Below, in pieces: positions 63,424 through 64,000 of a stretch of DNA of 64,000 nt; position 1 is the first letter of the stretch, and each line of letters starts with the position of its first letter. The DNA comes from Enterobacter wuhouensis (lineage in GTDB: Bacteria > Pseudomonadota > Gammaproteobacteria > Enterobacterales > Enterobacteriaceae), in assembly GCF_004331265.1 (NCBI RefSeq), contig NZ_SJOO01000010.1:102897-166896 (forward strand), written 5' to 3'. A model generated the notes under the pieces. It was given only the letters and a program-made list of their open reading frames with translations, made no database searches and was not told the origin of the DNA. The position numbers and the translations under genes are program-made.

Positions 63424-64000
63424 GGCTGCTCCCTGAGTTCAGTTTCCATTTGTTGCTCTGAGCCGTCACCAATAAACCACAGCATTTCCTGCGGCTGCGG
63501 TTTTTTCTGCACAACGTGTAGTTCGACATTTTCCTGAGTGCGGGTATAGACAGGCACCGTTTTCCCCTCTTCGTCGGTATAACCCGTCGCTATCTGTCCA
63601 GAAGGTGTTGTGAGTCTGTAAGGTTTTCCCGCCAGCAGGGTGCCGTGCTCATCCTGTAACTGGTAGATTGCGGAATAGATATACGAGGTGCCCAACCGGG
63701 GCATCTTTAATGGCATGTCTGACGCTGCTGCCGCCATCGTCCGCTTCACTTTGCGCATATACGTCGCCGTCGTGCCGTACTCGACTTTTCCCGCCTCCAG
63801 CCGCAGGTAGCTCCCCCCGCCGATAAGCGTGATGCGTTTTTTCCCGGCAAACGAGATGTCGCTCGCCGAGCTTATCGTCAGCTTCTTCTCTGCAAACAGC
63901 CTCATATTGCCGTTCTGCGCCTGCACCTCCACCGGGCCCTCGCTGGCCTTCAGGCTCAGTTGTCCGGTGCGGGCAAACAGACCGAGCTTTTCTCCGGCGA
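63420..64000 (-). CDS. T6SS spike protein VgrG, C-terminal part (cut by window edge)
   Basis: The reading continues in frame to the window edge, beginning AGEKLGLFARTGQLS. It is the DUF2345/gp5-like C-terminal region of VgrG (beta-helix repeats LFARTGQLS, SLKASEGPVE, RLFAEKKLT and ISSASDISF). After it comes an extension (about the last 85 residues, from LGTSYIYSAIYQL) of a transthyretin-like, possibly cargo-binding type (YRLTTPSGQIATGYTDEEG). It ends with the 4-base overlap to the effector gene. The N-terminus lies beyond the window. Confidence 0.85.
   Translation of the reverse strand, partial: AGEKLGLFARTGQLSLKASEGPVEVQAQNGNMRLFAEKKLTISSASDISFAGKKRITLIGGGSYLRLEAGKVEYGTTATYMRKVKRTMAAAASDMPLKMPRLGTSYIYSAIYQLQDEHGTLLAGKPYRLTTPSGQIATGYTDEEGKTVPVYTRTQENVELHVVQKKPQPQEMLWFIGDGSEQQMETELREQP

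Overview
The window is a chromosomal segment of a gamma-proteobacterium of the family Enterobacteriaceae. The organism is most likely Enterobacter or a close relative. The protein sequences are near-identical to Escherichia coli across conserved blocks (greA-rlmE-ftsH-folP-glmM-secG-leuU-argG-metY-rimP-nusA-infB-rbfA-truB-rpsO-pnp-nlpI-deaD-mtr). REP and ERIC repeats sit between genes. The genus is an inference; the family is well supported.

Bases 1-22,300 are the housekeeping core: transcription elongation (greA, nusA), rRNA methylation and ribosome assembly (rlmE, yhbY, rimP, rbfA, deaD), membrane proteolysis and secretion (ftsH, secG), folate and cell-wall precursors (folP, glmM), arginine synthesis (argG), translation (infB, rpsO, truB, two tRNAs) and RNA decay (pnp), followed by nlpI and the tryptophan permease mtr. 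The 26-codon leader gene yrbN overlaps the deaD start. Bases 22,300-34,300 hold yhbW, the oxygen-independent ubiquinone trio ubiV-ubiU/ubiT, small stress and repair genes (yhbS, yhbQ, yhbP, yhbO), yraR, the permease yraQ, and the envelope/replication operon lpoA-yraN-diaA-dolP with divergent rsmI.

Bases 34,300-52,000 are metabolic and accessory. They carry a Fic-domain protein and a complete N-acetylgalactosamine (aga) regulon in two minus-strand operons: agaZ-V-W-E-F-A, and agaS-kbaY plus a predicted periplasmic GH36-like glycosidase. Both are flanked by AgaR-type operators, with agaR divergent. Next comes the galactarate pathway garD / garP-garL-garR-garK. The exporter-to-glycolysis logic is clear in both clusters: import, modify, aldol cleavage. 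The RNase P RNA gene rnpB follows garK, with its promoter overlapping the garK stop codon.

Bases 52,360-59,930 are the anaerobic threonine/serine degradation operon tdcABCDE, with a Fnr-like site upstream. tdcF and tdcG do not follow tdcE. Instead, after a terminator, the opposite strand carries a type VI secretion (T6SS) module: the 3' end of a vgrG cut by the window edge, a VRR-NUC-type nuclease effector with a hydrophobic C-terminus, and two tandem DUF3396-type immunity paralogues of different length. This T6SS cargo module is the most interesting accessory region in the window.
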